Below, piece after piece: positions 28,251-38,261 of a stretch of 64,000 nucleotides of DNA (its first letter is position 1; each line of letters starts with the position of its first letter). Below the pieces are notes generated by a model that saw only the letters and a program-made list of their open reading frames with translations, did not search any database and was not told where the DNA came from. The position numbers and the translations under genes are program-made. This DNA is from Gammaproteobacteria bacterium (GTDB lineage: Bacteria; Pseudomonadota; Gammaproteobacteria; Pseudomonadales; Pseudomonadaceae). The stretch is taken from contig JAHJYA010000135.1 in assembly GCA_018826895.1 (NCBI GenBank), forward strand, positions 19,883 through 83,882, read 5' to 3'.

Positions 28251-28640
28251 TTATATTTGGGCGTTGGCGTCGAAATCAGCGAAGGCTTCCTTGGCCACCC
28301 TGAAGCTGTCTACCGCTGCGGGCACGCCGCAGTATATGCCGACTTGCAGGAGTATTTCGCGGATCTGCTCCTGACTCAGGCCGTTGCGCAGGGCGCCTTG
28401 GATATGCAACTTCAGTTCGTGGGGCCGATTGAGCGCCGAAATCATGGCCAAGTTTATCATGCTGCGTTCTTGCAGCGATAAGCCCTCCCGCCCCCAGACG
28501 TGGCCCCAGCAGTACTCGGTCACCAGTTCTTGCAGGGGGCGGCTGAAGTCATCGGCGTTCGCGATGGACTGCTTCACATAGGCTTCGCCTAAAACCTGGG
28601 TGCGAATTTCCAGGCCTTTCGCGTATTTATTGGCGTTCAT
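28251..28640 (-). CDS. Carboxymuconolactone decarboxylase-like protein
   Basis: A 129-residue AhpD/CMD-fold protein (QVLGEAYVKQSI, WGREGLSLQERSMINLAMISALNRPHELKLHI, GLSQEQIREILLQVGIYCGVPAA). The family motif here lacks the CxxC pair of AhpD peroxidases, so it is more like gamma-carboxymuconolactone decarboxylase and could act on a lactone or unsaturated acid made in this pathway. AGGAGG lies four bases before the ATG. It lies ten bases downstream of the flavin reductase gene. Confidence 0.85.
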   Translation of the reverse strand: MNANKYAKGLEIRTQVLGEAYVKQSIANADDFSRPLQELVTEYCWGHVWGREGLSLQERSMINLAMISALNRPHELKLHIQGALRNGLSQEQIREILLQVGIYCGVPAAVDSFRVAKEAFADFDANAQI

Positions 28641-28649
28641 CAAGCCTCC

Positions 28650-29156
28650 TCAGGAGCAGGCAATTTCAGGCAGGGCGCCGAGCTTGCCGCGGTGATAGAG
28701 CATTGGCATGACTGGGGTTGTCGGCAGGATCAGGTTTTGCACGGCACCGACGATAATGGCGTGGTCGCCACCATCGTACTCACGCCAGAGCGCGCATTCG
28801 ATAATCGCCGTGGCTTTCATCAGCAGCGGGTTGCCCAGTTCGCTCAGGTACCACTCGATGCCCTGGGCTTTGTCCTTGCCCTTGCTGGCAAACGCATAGG
28901 CTTCGGCCTGCTGATCGCCTGCCAGTAAATGGATGGCGAACTGCTTGCTGGCGCGCAGCAGCGGGTAGGTGTCCGACGCATAGTTGGGGCAAAACAGCAC
29001 CAGTGCTGGGTCCATCGAGAGGGCGCTGAACGCGCTGGCGGTGAGGCCGACCAGCGCGCCGCTGTCATCAAGCGTGGTGATAACGGTCACGCCTGAGGGA
29101 AAAGAGCCCATGACTTCTTTATAGAGTGCCGCGTCAATCATGTCTGGCGTCCTCAT
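28650..29156 (-). CDS. Flavin reductase (TgnA-like partner of the LLM oxygenase)
   Basis: A 168-residue flavin reductase of the FMN-binding split-barrel class: MGSFPSGVTVITTLD, LVGLTASAFSALSMDPALVLFCPN and EYDGGDHAIIVGAV are the family blocks. It would use NAD(P)H to make reduced FMN for the LLM monooxygenase encoded at the far end of the regulon. Its ATG overlaps the stop of the aldehyde dehydrogenase (TAATG), giving translational coupling; an internal ATG five codons later (MIDAALYK) has a better ribosome site and may be the true start. The pair resembles TgnA/TgnB from memory. Confidence 0.85.
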   Translation of the reverse strand: MRTPDMIDAALYKEVMGSFPSGVTVITTLDDSGALVGLTASAFSALSMDPALVLFCPNYASDTYPLLRASKQFAIHLLAGDQQAEAYAFASKGKDKAQGIEWYLSELGNPLLMKATAIIECALWREYDGGDHAIIVGAVQNLILPTTPVMPMLYHRGKLGALPEIACS

Positions 29157-30637
29157 TAGCGCATGATGAAAGGGTCAGCCATGGGCGCTTGCGAGAGGTT
29201 GATCCACACCGTCTTCAGTTCGGTGTAGGCCAGCACCGAGTCGATGCCGCTCTCGCGGCCATAGCCGCTGTTGTTGAATCCGCCGATTGGCGCCATGGCC
29301 GACACTGCGCGGTAGGTGTTGATCCAGACAATGCCGGAGCGAATATCCCGCGCCATGCGGTGCGCTCGGCCCAGGTCGCGAGTCCAGATGCCGGCTGCCA
29401 GGCCAAACTGTGAGTCATTGGCGATAGCCAGGGCCTCGGCTTCGTCCTTGAAGCGGATAACCGAGGCCACCGGGCCGAAGACTTCTTCCTGCATGATCTT
29501 CATCGAATTGCGGTCGCACTCGAACAGCGTCGGTTCGTAGTACCAGCCGTTACTGTCGAGCGCTGGCCGCTTGCCGCCCAAGCGTAGGTGCGCGCCTTCG
29601 GCCAGGGCGTCGGCCACCAGGCCTTCGACCACCGCGAGTTGTTGCGCGGTGGCCAGTGGGCCCATTTCGCTGGCGTCGTCCTGAGGGCTGCCGATGCGGA
29701 TGCGCTGGGCGCGTTGCACCAGGCGCTGGACGAACTCGTCGTAGATGCTGTCTTGCACCAGCAACCGTGAGCCGGCGACGCAACTTTGTCCCGAGGCGGC
29801 GTAGATGCCGGACACCGCGCCATTGATGGCGCTGTCCAGATCGGCATCGGCAAAAATAATATTGGGCGACTTACCTCCCAGCTCCAGGGACAGCTTGGCG
29901 AAGTTCTCTGCGCTGTTGCGCACAACGTGGCGCGCGGTGGCAGCCCCGCCGGTAAAGGCGACCTTGCGCACCAGTGGGTGACGCGAGAGGGCGGCGCCGG
30001 CGCTGGGACCGAAGCCGGTGAGCACGTTGACTACACCGGGCGGTATGCCTGCTTGTAGGGCCAGGCGAGCCAACTCAAGGATGGTAGCCGAGGCGTGTTC
30101 CGAAGGCTTGAGGACAATGGTGTTGCCAGCCGCCAGGGCGGGTGCCAGCTTGATTGCCGCCAGATACAACGGGCTGTTCCACGGGATAATGGCGGCCACC
30201 ACACCCAGCGGTTCATGCAGGGTATAAGCCAACATATCCGGCTTGTCCAAGGGAAGGGTGCCGCCCTCCAACTTGTCGGCCAGCCCGGCGGTGTAGTGGA
30301 AGAACTCCGGTAAATAACCGACCTGGCCACGGGTCTCGCGGATCAGCTTGCCGTTGTCGCGGCTTTCCAGCTGCGCCAGTTGCTCCTGGTTTTCTGCAAT
30401 CAGATCGCCCAGGCGGCGCAGCAACTTGCCCCTGGCGGTTGCACTCAGGCCACGCCAGTTAGGCCGCTCAAACGCCTGCTGCGCGGCTTGCACCGCGTGC
30501 TCGACATCACGCTCATCGGCATCTGGCAGTTCAGCCCAGGCGAGGGCCGAGGAGGGGTCGAAGCTCTGGAAGGTCGCGCCGGATACGGCGTCGACCCACT
30601 GGCCGTCGATGCACATCTGAAAGCGGGCGAGGCTCAT
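29156..30637 (-). CDS. Aldehyde dehydrogenase (TgnC-like)
   Basis: A 493-residue NAD(P)-dependent aldehyde dehydrogenase. The catalytic glutamate lies in LELGGKSP (E252) and the cysteine in SGQSCVAGSR (C286); the NAD-binding PWNSP and FTGG motifs are also present. It is coupled to both neighbours: its start overlaps the hydrolase stop (ATGA) and its stop overlaps the flavin reductase start (TAATG). In the trigonelline model it would oxidise the ring-opened (N-methylformamido)methylene hydroxybutyrolactone; other aldehydes are possible. Confidence 0.9.
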   Translation of the reverse strand: MSLARFQMCIDGQWVDAVSGATFQSFDPSSALAWAELPDADERDVEHAVQAAQQAFERPNWRGLSATARGKLLRRLGDLIAENQEQLAQLESRDNGKLIRETRGQVGYLPEFFHYTAGLADKLEGGTLPLDKPDMLAYTLHEPLGVVAAIIPWNSPLYLAAIKLAPALAAGNTIVLKPSEHASATILELARLALQAGIPPGVVNVLTGFGPSAGAALSRHPLVRKVAFTGGAATARHVVRNSAENFAKLSLELGGKSPNIIFADADLDSAINGAVSGIYAASGQSCVAGSRLLVQDSIYDEFVQRLVQRAQRIRIGSPQDDASEMGPLATAQQLAVVEGLVADALAEGAHLRLGGKRPALDSNGWYYEPTLFECDRNSMKIMQEEVFGPVASVIRFKDEAEALAIANDSQFGLAAGIWTRDLGRAHRMARDIRSGIVWINTYRAVSAMAPIGGFNNSGYGRESGIDSVLAYTELKTVWINLSQAPMADPFIMR

Positions 30638-31482
30638 GCGACTATTCCCTTTATCGGTGGGCTCAGGTGGCAGGCGGTTTGCAGAAAGTTCAGCAGCATC
30701 TGGTTGACCAGGCGCGGGGACTCCACCGGCATCATATGCCGTTGCTCCTTGAGCACCACGACCTGCGCGTCGGCAATCTGCGCGGCCAGCTGTCGAGCCA
30801 TCTCCGGGGTTGAACCAGGGTCTAGCTCACCGGTCGCGACCAGGGTCGGCACCTTGATACTGGTCAAGTCGTCGGCGCGGTACATGTCCTGGGTGGCAAA
30901 GAGTTCATAAGCCGTTAGGTAGCCCAGAGGGTCGTTGCTCGCCAAGGTCTGGCGGATGGCGGCAATCTGCGCCGGGTTGGCCGCTTGGTATTCACGGCTG
31001 AACCAGCGCGACAGCGCTTCTTGTGCGTTGGCATCTGGGCCATGTTCGGCCGCCTGGCGGGTGCGTTCAACGACGCTCGCGCGCTGTTGCTCACTGCGCC
31101 TGAACACACTGTTGAGAATCACCAGCGCCTGGGTGCGCTGTGGGTAATGCAGGGCAAATGCTCGCGCCACCAAGCCGCCCATGGAAAACCCGACAATAAT
31201 GGTCTGCGTCACCTGCAAATGCTCAAGCAGCTCGTGCAATTGCTCGGCATAACCCTCCAGCCCGATGCCTGGCTGTGGGCGTGGGCTGGCACCGTGGCCA
31301 AGCATGTCGTAAGCGATGACCTGGAAGTGCGGTACCAGGCCGACGATTTGCCCGCCCCACATTTCTTTGTTCAGACCCACGCCGTGGATCAGCACCACCG
31401 GGTAGCCTTGGCCTGCTACCAGGTAACTGGTACCCGCTGGGGTACGCTCAGCCTGTAGCCCAATCATTGCAAGCTCCTGCAC
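30634..31482 (-). CDS. Alpha/beta hydrolase (TgnD-like)
   Basis: A 282-residue cytosolic alpha/beta hydrolase with oxyanion segment LIHGVGLNKEMW, nucleophile elbow GFSMGG (serine 100), an acid in GELDPGSTPE and a histidine in EQRHMMP. It resembles the hydrolases that cleave (acylamino-methylene)succinates in vitamin B6 and trigonelline breakdown, which release an amine, formate or acetate, CO2 and succinate semialdehyde. Second gene of the operon, four-base overlap with the aldehyde dehydrogenase. Substrate inferred from the neighbours. Confidence 0.85.
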   Translation of the reverse strand: MQELAMIGLQAERTPAGTSYLVAGQGYPVVLIHGVGLNKEMWGGQIVGLVPHFQVIAYDMLGHGASPRPQPGIGLEGYAEQLHELLEHLQVTQTIIVGFSMGGLVARAFALHYPQRTQALVILNSVFRRSEQQRASVVERTRQAAEHGPDANAQEALSRWFSREYQAANPAQIAAIRQTLASNDPLGYLTAYELFATQDMYRADDLTSIKVPTLVATGELDPGSTPEMARQLAAQIADAQVVVLKEQRHMMPVESPRLVNQMLLNFLQTACHLSPPIKGIVA

Positions 31483-31492
31483 GCGTTTCGGG

Positions 31493-32083
31493 TCACTGGG
31501 CTTGCTCAGCGGCCAGCTCTTCCAGGTCGCTATAGCGATTGCCGATGCGTGGGTGCAGACGGCCGCCGTCAGCGGCGCCGAGCACGATCACCAGTTCGTC
31601 GGCGCGAGGCGCGTCTTCGATCTGCATTTCCAGGGTGATGTAGTGCGAGCGCAGGCCTTCGTCGTCTTTGTGCATCATCGGAATCTGGATTGAGGTGCCT
31701 GGCCCGCCGCGCTTGTTGGTGAAGCTCAAGTAGCTTTTGGCCTGCACCGCCTGGCGGTAGTGGTTGCCAAAGCGCAGGGTATGGATAACCGCAGAGGCAT
31801 GCTCAATTTCGCCATCGGCACCCACCACGGCGGCCTTGCCGTACGCCTCGATGTTAGCGGCACCGCCAATGATCGCGGTCAGGCGCTCGACCATCAGGGC
31901 ACCCAACGCAGAGCAATTGGCCTTGATCTCGGGTTTCAGGTCTTCGACGAAGCCGCGACCGTGCCAGGGATTTTTCATCACCACAGCGAGCCCGGCCATG
32001 GTCACGGGTTTTTCCGCGACTTTGCCACTCTCGATAAAGGTCTCTTCTGTGTAGCTGACGATCTTGCGAATCTCGAAGCCCAT
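31493..32083 (-). CDS. 'Amino acid synthesis' family protein (PF06684)
   Basis: A 196-residue protein beginning MGFEIRKIVSYTEETFIESGK, with the blocks LAVVMKNPWHGRGF, GGAANIEAYGKAAVVGADGEIEHASAVIHTLRFGNHYRQAV and GAADGGRLHPRIGNRYSDLEEL. The family name comes from an old guess; no reaction is established. It is the first gene of the catabolic operon, directly behind an operator palindrome, and such proteins recur beside LLM monooxygenases, so it probably acts on an intermediate. This is the least understood enzyme in the cluster. Confidence 0.85.
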   Translation of the reverse strand: MGFEIRKIVSYTEETFIESGKVAEKPVTMAGLAVVMKNPWHGRGFVEDLKPEIKANCSALGALMVERLTAIIGGAANIEAYGKAAVVGADGEIEHASAVIHTLRFGNHYRQAVQAKSYLSFTNKRGGPGTSIQIPMMHKDDEGLRSHYITLEMQIEDAPRADELVIVLGAADGGRLHPRIGNRYSDLEELAAEQAQ

Positions 32084-32137
32084 TATGGTTCTCCAGGCGC
32101 GGTAAAGACGGGTGCTGCGGAAGTGTTTATGGGCTTA

Positions 32138-32147
32138 TGGTATACCA
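32138..32147. promoter_or_regulatory. TGGTATACCA operator, copy 4
   Basis: A perfect palindrome inside TTATGGTATACCATAATACG, about 55 bases before the first gene of the main catabolic operon. The extended palindrome TATGGTATACCATA is shared with copies 1 and 3 in part. Confidence 0.8.
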
Positions 32148-32337
32148 TAATACGATTGCTGCAAGTCAAGCGGTTAGAGGCGCGCCAATACATCTGCATG
32201 TGGGGCGTTAGAGGAGGTGTTGACCGCTGTTATTGGGGGGGCATGTTGCGGCTGGCTTTATCAGGTGGTTAGGCGTGAGCCGCGTCGTGCTGGATAGCCT
32301 GAGCAATTGCTGGTTCGGCGGGATCTTAGGCAAAAAA

Positions 32338-32376
32338 AACGCCGCGATTCCCATCGGGGATCGCGGCGTTTTTTAG
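32338..32376 (-). terminator. Terminator of the OmpA-like gene
   Basis: AACGCCGCGAT pairs with ATCGCGGCGTT over a short loop and is flanked by A-run and T-run on either side, so it can stop transcription in both directions. It lies about 50 bases past the OmpA-like stop on the minus strand. Confidence 0.85.
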
Positions 32377-32419
32377 CTGCAGCCCATTACATAGGCTGTG
32401 CGCTTACTGCTTATATCAG

Positions 32420-33205
32420 TTACTGCCCCATCGACGAGCGCGGTGCGACCGGCTGGTTGTCGTTGGAGATAGTCACTTCGACACGGCGATTCATGGCACG
32501 GCCCGAGGAGCTGGAGTTGTCAGCTACCGGGTATTCCTTGCCGTAACCCTGGGCGACGATGCGCTCCGGGCCCACGCCCATCTTCACCAGTGCCGCGCGC
32601 ACTGCGTTGGCGCGGCGCTCGGACAGTTGCTGGTTGTAGCTGGCCGAGCCGGTGCTGTCGGTGTAACCCTCAACAACGACTTTGCGCTCAGGGTTGTCCT
32701 GAAGGAACTGAGCCAGCTTGTTGACGTTACCCAGACCGCCCGGCTTCAGCTCGGCGCGGTCGAGGTCGAACAACACGTCGCCAAAGGTGACCAAGGTGCC
32801 GCGCTCGGTTTGCTTGGCATTCAGGCTGCTTTGCAGCTGCTGGATTTGTGCGTCGCGCGCTTCCAGGCGAGCTTCTGCACGCTTGGCAGCGGCGTTCTGC
32901 AGGTTCTCTTCAGCAGTGCGCAGGTTGATGGTCTGCTTGGCCACTTCGACACGCTGGTTGGCGAGGTAGGCCAGTTGGTCAACCTTCTCCTCGTCTTCCT
33001 TGTCCAAGTAAGCCTTTTCGGCACGCTTGAGCATTTCGCTCGCGTCTTTGGTTTCCAGGGCGGCGACTTTGGCTGCTTGCGGATCGCTCTGCAGGCCAGA
33101 GAAGTTGGTTTGCGCCTGTTCCAGGTTGACGTTGGGCTGCGACGAGCAGGCGGCCAGGCCGACGCTGAGGGCGAGCAGGGCGGGGATCATGACTTGTTTA
33201 CGCAT
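32420..33205 (-). CDS. OmpA-family lipoprotein with DUF4398 domain
   Basis: A 261-residue envelope protein with a lipoprotein signal (ALLALSVGLAACSS, lipidated cysteine near residue 20). Residues 20-145 are helical and DUF4398-like (LKRAEKAYLDKEDEEKV, then a long coiled coil ending QIQQLQSSLNAKQTE), and the C-terminal 110 residues are an OmpA peptidoglycan-binding domain (VLFDLDRAELKPGG, VEGYTDSTGSASYNQQLSERRANAVRAAL). Anchored in the outer membrane and bound to the wall. It follows the smaller DUF4398 lipoprotein by 43 bases in one operon. Confidence 0.9.
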   Translation of the reverse strand: MRKQVMIPALLALSVGLAACSSQPNVNLEQAQTNFSGLQSDPQAAKVAALETKDASEMLKRAEKAYLDKEDEEKVDQLAYLANQRVEVAKQTINLRTAEENLQNAAAKRAEARLEARDAQIQQLQSSLNAKQTERGTLVTFGDVLFDLDRAELKPGGLGNVNKLAQFLQDNPERKVVVEGYTDSTGSASYNQQLSERRANAVRAALVKMGVGPERIVAQGYGKEYPVADNSSSSGRAMNRRVEVTISNDNQPVAPRSSMGQ

Positions 33206-33248
33206 AGCGGTTCATCCTTAATCAATTGTGGTCTTGAAGGTCGCAGAG

Positions 33249-33665
33249 TTACTGCTGGGTGCTGCGCATCCCTTCCTGACGCAATTCTTCGATGCCCTGG
33301 TTGGCATCCTGCACGGCGCGTTCAGCTTTCGCGGCTTCAGCCTTACGCTCGGCTACGCGGGCATCCCACTCGGCCTGCTCAGCCAGGCGCTTGGCTTTTT
33401 CATAATCTTCGTCGTGCATGGCCAGCTCGGCTTGCTTGAGCTTGTCGCGGGCCGATTGCATTTCTACTGCCGCATATTCCGTAGCGCCTGCGCTAACGGC
33501 ACTGTTTACGGCCGATTGGGTCACAGCGAACTGCTCGGTGGGCGGATTGCCAGCACAACCGGCCAGAATCACGCTGCTGCCGATCAGCAATGCAGCCAAT
33601 TTCAGGTTGCGCATAGGTGTCGAGGCGCGAGTGCTGGCCTGGGTCTTCATGCTGTTCGTTTCCAT
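33249..33665 (-). CDS. DUF4398 lipoprotein
   Basis: A 138-residue protein with a lipobox (GSSVILAGC) preceded by an unusually long N-terminal extension of about 20 residues (METNSMKTQASTRASTPMRNLK); a shorter start at the methionine before RNLK would give a standard signal peptide. The mature part is almost entirely helical and coiled (EMQSARDKLKQAELAMHDEDYEKAKRLAEQAEWDARVAERKAEAAKAERAVQ), matching the DUF4398 domain of the downstream OmpA-like protein. The two probably form an envelope complex. Confidence 0.8.
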   Translation of the reverse strand: METNSMKTQASTRASTPMRNLKLAALLIGSSVILAGCAGNPPTEQFAVTQSAVNSAVSAGATEYAAVEMQSARDKLKQAELAMHDEDYEKAKRLAEQAEWDARVAERKAEAAKAERAVQDANQGIEELRQEGMRSTQQ

Positions 33666-33934
33666 TGGGGGAACTCCTTAAAAAGTTCGGAAAAAGCCCG
33701 GCTATAGAGGCGCGGGAGGCACGCTTGCTTTAGCAGGCAAGGCGGTGCTGAAAATCAGCGGCTATGTGCCATGACTCATAGTTTCCGACCGAAGGGGGTT
33801 CGCAATGGTTCAGAGAATTTGTCGAGACGGTCAGTCGTGGTAGAAGCAGAACCGCTTTGGCTCGCGCTTTTCAGCGCTGATTTCAAAGGTGCGAAAACAG
33901 CGCTGTCGGCAGGACAAAAATGACAAACGGTGAT

Positions 33935-34264
33935 TTAGGTCTCGCTGAGTAGGCGCTGCAGGTGCTTACGCGAAAGCGCCAGGTAGCGCGGTGTGGGACC
34001 GATGTCCTCGTATTGCGGGTCACCCTGTTCATCGGTGGCGATAACCTGGGTGCCCTGTACGTAAGGGAAGCTCGCTTCAAGCTCTTCCAGGGCGGCGCCT
34101 ATCAGCTCGCCGAGTAGCTCTTCGGCATGGTGTTTGGGGTACATCTCGGCCAGTGCCGCCAGGCGTGCGGCGGCTTCGACCTCCAGGTGCAGTTGATAGG
34201 AGGTGCGGGTCAGACGGCCCTTAGCGGTGGACTCCCAATGCTGAGTGAGTTCGTGGATTTTCAT
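33935..34264 (-). CDS. Conserved protein annotated as pilin assembly / type 1 pili tip component
   Basis: A 109-residue cytoplasmic-looking protein (MKIHELTQHWESTAKGRLTR, AARLAALAEMYPKHHAEELLGELIGAALEELEASFPYVQG). Homologues in the same place upstream of ppc in Pseudomonas carry pili-related names, but no signal peptide, pilin or chaperone motif is present, so that name should be treated with caution. It looks like a small helical ribbon-helix-helix-like protein. Divergent from ppc. The start before KIHELTQ has GAGAACGG-type spacing and is preferred over a longer frame. Confidence 0.6.
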   Translation of the reverse strand: MKIHELTQHWESTAKGRLTRTSYQLHLEVEAAARLAALAEMYPKHHAEELLGELIGAALEELEASFPYVQGTQVIATDEQGDPQYEDIGPTPRYLALSRKHLQRLLSET

Positions 34265-34483
34265 ACCGTTCTCCAGGCAATGGCGCCGCCGCAGGCGGGC
34301 CGGGTGCATTCAGGGGGCGTATAAGCATGCCCTTGTAAGAATGGACCCTGGTGGGCCACTCTCCAGGGTCTGTTGCCTTTTCGTTCGCGGCTTGCGATGA
34401 AACGGCAACAGCCCCTAGTCTTGGGCAACAGGCAGGCGGCAGGTGTTCCGCTGGCCATGTGCTGTTCACGGCGAGGGAGCTGC

Positions 34484-37120
34484 ATGACTGATATCGATGT
34501 GCGTTTGCGTGAAGAGGTCCACCTGCTGGGCGAGCTGCTCGGCACCACTATCCGTGACCAGCATGGCGCGGCCTTTCTCGACAAGATCGAGCTGATCCGC
34601 AAAGGGGCCAAGGCCGGACGGCGTGGCGCTGCCGATGGCACCGAGCAGCTCAGTGCCAGTCTCGACGGACTGGGCGAGGACGAGCTGCTACCGGTGGCGC
34701 GGGCCTTCAACCAGTTCCTCAACCTGGCCAATATCGCCGAGCAGTACCACCGCGTGCGCCGTCGCAGCCCCGGCGAGGCCGAACCCTTCGAGAACCATGT
34801 ATTGCCGCAACTGCTGCAGCGCCTGATCGCTCAAGGCCATGGTGCCGACGCCTTGGCGCGTCAGGTCGGGCGTCTGGAGATCGAACTGGTGCTGACTGCC
34901 CACCCGACCGAGGTGGCACGGCGTACCCTGATCCAGAAATATGATGCCATCGCCGCCGAGCTGGCGCGTCAGGATCACAGTGATCTGTCTGCCGCCGAGC
35001 GCGAGCAGATCACCCAGCGCCTGCAGCGACTGATCGCTGAAGCCTGGCACACCGAAGAGATTCGCCGTGTCCGCCCCACGCCGGTAGATGAAGCCAAGTG
35101 GGGCTTTGCGGTGATCGAGCATTCGCTCTGGCAGGCGCTGCCCGCCGTGTTGCGCAAGGCCGATCAGGCGCTGCATGCGGTGACTGGTCTGCACCTGCCG
35201 CTCGAGGCCGCGCCGATTCGCTTCGCCTCCTGGATGGGCGGTGACCGCGACGGCAACCCCAATGTGACGGCTGCGGTTACCCGCGAGGTGCTGCTGTTGG
35301 CGCGCTGGATGGCGGCCGATCTGTACCTGCGCGACGTCGACCACCTCGCCGCGGATCTGTCGATGCAGCAGGCCAGCACCGAGTTGCAGGCCTTGGCCGG
35401 CGACAGCGCCGAGCCCTATCGGCAGGTGCTCAAAAGCCTGCGTGAGCGTCTGCGGGCGACTCGGCAGTGGGCGCAGCAGGCGTTGCATACACCGCTTGAG
35501 CCGAGCTCGGCAGTGTTGCAGAACAATCAGGAATTGCTGGCGCCGCTGCAGGCCTGCTATCACTCGCTGCACGCCTGCGGCATGGGCGTGATCGCCGAAG
35601 GCGCGTTGCTCGACTGCCTGCGCCGGGCCGCGACCTTCGGCCTGTTTCTGGTGCGTTTGGACGTGCGCCAGGACGCGACGCGGCATGCCGCTGCGCTGAG
35701 TGAAATTACCGAGTATCTAGGCCTGGGGCGTTACGCTGACTGGGACGAGGCGCGCCGCCTTAGCTTCTTGCAGGCCGAGCTGGACAACCGTCGGCCCCTG
35801 CTACCGAGCCATTTCAAACCGGCTGCCGACACCGCCGAGGTGCTGGCGACCTGCCGTGAAGTCGCTGCCGCGCCCGCCGCTTCGCTCGGCTCCTACGTGA
35901 TCTCCATGGCCGGGGCGGCCTCTGACGTGCTGGCTGTGCAACTGCTGCTCAAGGAAGCCGGTTTGCAGCGGCCGATGCGCGTGGTGCCGCTGTTCGAAAC
36001 CCTGGCTGACCTGGACAACGCCGGCCCGGTGATTGAGCGGCTGCTTGAGTTGCCAGGCTACCGCGCCCGCCTGCATGGCCCGCAAGAGGTGATGATCGGC
36101 TATTCCGACTCGGCCAAGGACGCCGGCACCACGGCGGCGGCCTGGGCGCAGTACCGTGCCCAGGAAACCCTGGTAGAGGTGTGCCGCGCGCACCAGGTCG
36201 AACTGCTGCTGTTCCATGGTCGCGGTGGCACGGTCGGCCGCGGTGGTGGTCCGGCCCATGCGGCGATCCTGTCGCAGCCGCCGGGTTCGGTCGCCGGGCG
36301 CTTTCGCACCACCGAGCAAGGCGAGATGATCCGTTTCAAGTTCGGCCTGCCGGACATCGCCGAGCAGAACCTCAACCTGTACCTGGCCGCCGTGCTGGAA
36401 GCTACCCTGCTGCCGCCGCCCGCGCCGGAAGCGGCCTGGCGCACACTGATGGACCGCCTGGCCGACGATGGCGTACAGGCTTACCGCGCGGTGGTGCGCG
36501 AACATCCGCAATTCGTCGAGTACTTTCGCCAGGCCACACCCGAGCAGGAGCTGGGCCGCCTGCCCCTGGGCAGCCGCCCGGCCAAGCGCCGCGAGGGTGG
36601 GGTGGAGAGCCTGCGGGCGATTCCCTGGATCTTCGCCTGGACCCAGACGCGCCTGATGTTGCCGGCCTGGCTCGGCTGGGAAACCGCCCTGAGTAATGCG
36701 CTGGCCCGGGGCGAGGGCGAGCAATTGGCGCAGATGTGCGCGCAGTGGCCGTTCTTCCGCACGCGCATCGACATGCTGGAAATGGTCCTGGCCAAAGCCG
36801 ATGCGCAGATCGCCGAACAGTACGACGAACGCTTGGTGGAGCCCGCGCTGCAGCCCTTGGGTGCGCATTTACGCGGCCTATTGTCGCAGGCGGTGACCTG
36901 CGTGCTCGGCCTGACCGGGCAGTCGCAGCTGCTGGCCCATAACCGCGAAACCCTGGAGTCGATCAGCGTACGCAACACCTACCTTGACCCCCTGCACCTG
37001 CTGCAGGCTGAACTGCTGGCGCGCTCCCGGCAGCAGTCCAGCCCAGCTGGCAGCGAGCTGGAGCAGGCGCTGCTGGTGAGCGTGGCGGGTATTGCCGCCG
37101 GTTTGCGCAACACCGGCTGA
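34484..37120 (+). CDS. ppc: Phosphoenolpyruvate carboxylase
   Basis: Fixes bicarbonate onto phosphoenolpyruvate to make oxaloacetate, refilling the TCA cycle. The 878-residue enzyme has the catalytic histidine in [12 protein letters not shown] (H140), the [12 protein letters not shown] phosphate loop and the conserved block [16 protein letters not shown]. Length is typical. The ATG before [11 protein letters not shown] has GAGGGAGC at good distance; earlier in-frame codons lie in the leader. adk follows after 244 bases. Confidence 0.97.
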   Translation: MTDIDVRLREEVHLLGELLGTTIRDQHGAAFLDKIELIRKGAKAGRRGAADGTEQLSASLDGLGEDELLPVARAFNQFLNLANIAEQYHRVRRRSPGEAEPFENHVLPQLLQRLIAQGHGADALARQVGRLEIELVLTAHPTEVARRTLIQKYDAIAAELARQDHSDLSAAEREQITQRLQRLIAEAWHTEEIRRVRPTPVDEAKWGFAVIEHSLWQALPAVLRKADQALHAVTGLHLPLEAAPIRFASWMGGDRDGNPNVTAAVTREVLLLARWMAADLYLRDVDHLAADLSMQQASTELQALAGDSAEPYRQVLKSLRERLRATRQWAQQALHTPLEPSSAVLQNNQELLAPLQACYHSLHACGMGVIAEGALLDCLRRAATFGLFLVRLDVRQDATRHAAALSEITEYLGLGRYADWDEARRLSFLQAELDNRRPLLPSHFKPAADTAEVLATCREVAAAPAASLGSYVISMAGAASDVLAVQLLLKEAGLQRPMRVVPLFETLADLDNAGPVIERLLELPGYRARLHGPQEVMIGYSDSAKDAGTTAAAWAQYRAQETLVEVCRAHQVELLLFHGRGGTVGRGGGPAHAAILSQPPGSVAGRFRTTEQGEMIRFKFGLPDIAEQNLNLYLAAVLEATLLPPPAPEAAWRTLMDRLADDGVQAYRAVVREHPQFVEYFRQATPEQELGRLPLGSRPAKRREGGVESLRAIPWIFAWTQTRLMLPAWLGWETALSNALARGEGEQLAQMCAQWPFFRTRIDMLEMVLAKADAQIAEQYDERLVEPALQPLGAHLRGLLSQAVTCVLGLTGQSQLLAHNRETLESISVRNTYLDPLHLLQAELLARSRQQSSPAGSELEQALLVSVAGIAAGLRNTG

Positions 37121-37256
37121 GCCCCAGACAGAGGCCCCAATGCCCCACCAGTCGCGGCATAAACCCGGCTGGCAAGGGGCCATGTTCGACCGTTCGGGTC
37201 ATGCTTTATCCGACTTTTGGGTGGCTTGTGCGGTGGGGGTGCGCTGTGTATCTTGA

Positions 37257-38012
<756 letters not shown>

Positions 38013-38090
38013 TTCACGTTCGTCCAGGTTGCCTGGGCTCGGGGGCGATGCCCCCTGTCTTATAGCGCCGCGTGCTGGCGCATCATCAGC

Positions 38091-38116
38091 AAAGGCCCCT
38101 TGTGGGCCTTTGTCGT
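38091..38116 (+). terminator. Terminator of adk
   Basis: AAAGGCCC-CTTGT-GGGCCTTTGT: an eight-base stem followed by a short T-rich tail, about 80 bases after the adk stop. A moderately strong intrinsic terminator. Confidence 0.75.
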
Positions 38117-38261
38117 TCATGGCGGTACAGGTACGTGCGGGTCGCACTCAAGCATGAGGGCGGCCGGCTGGCTATCTACTATCGATAGGGGCGCATCCTG
38201 CTCGCGTGCGGCATGGCTGTAGCCCTACTGATCCGCCTGTCACTAAGGAAGAGGACATTCA

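Larger units (their letters stand above)
32084..32419. other. Intergenic region between the catabolic operon and the envelope lipoprotein genes
   Basis: No gene. It holds the fourth operator palindrome, the promoter of the catabolic operon and the terminator of the OmpA-like gene, which are listed separately. Both flanking genes are on the minus strand. Confidence 0.6.

Noticed and set aside
33935..34264. A pilus tip or pilin assembly role for the small gene upstream of ppc
   Set aside because: It has no signal peptide or pilus-related motif. The name is kept only as a historical annotation.
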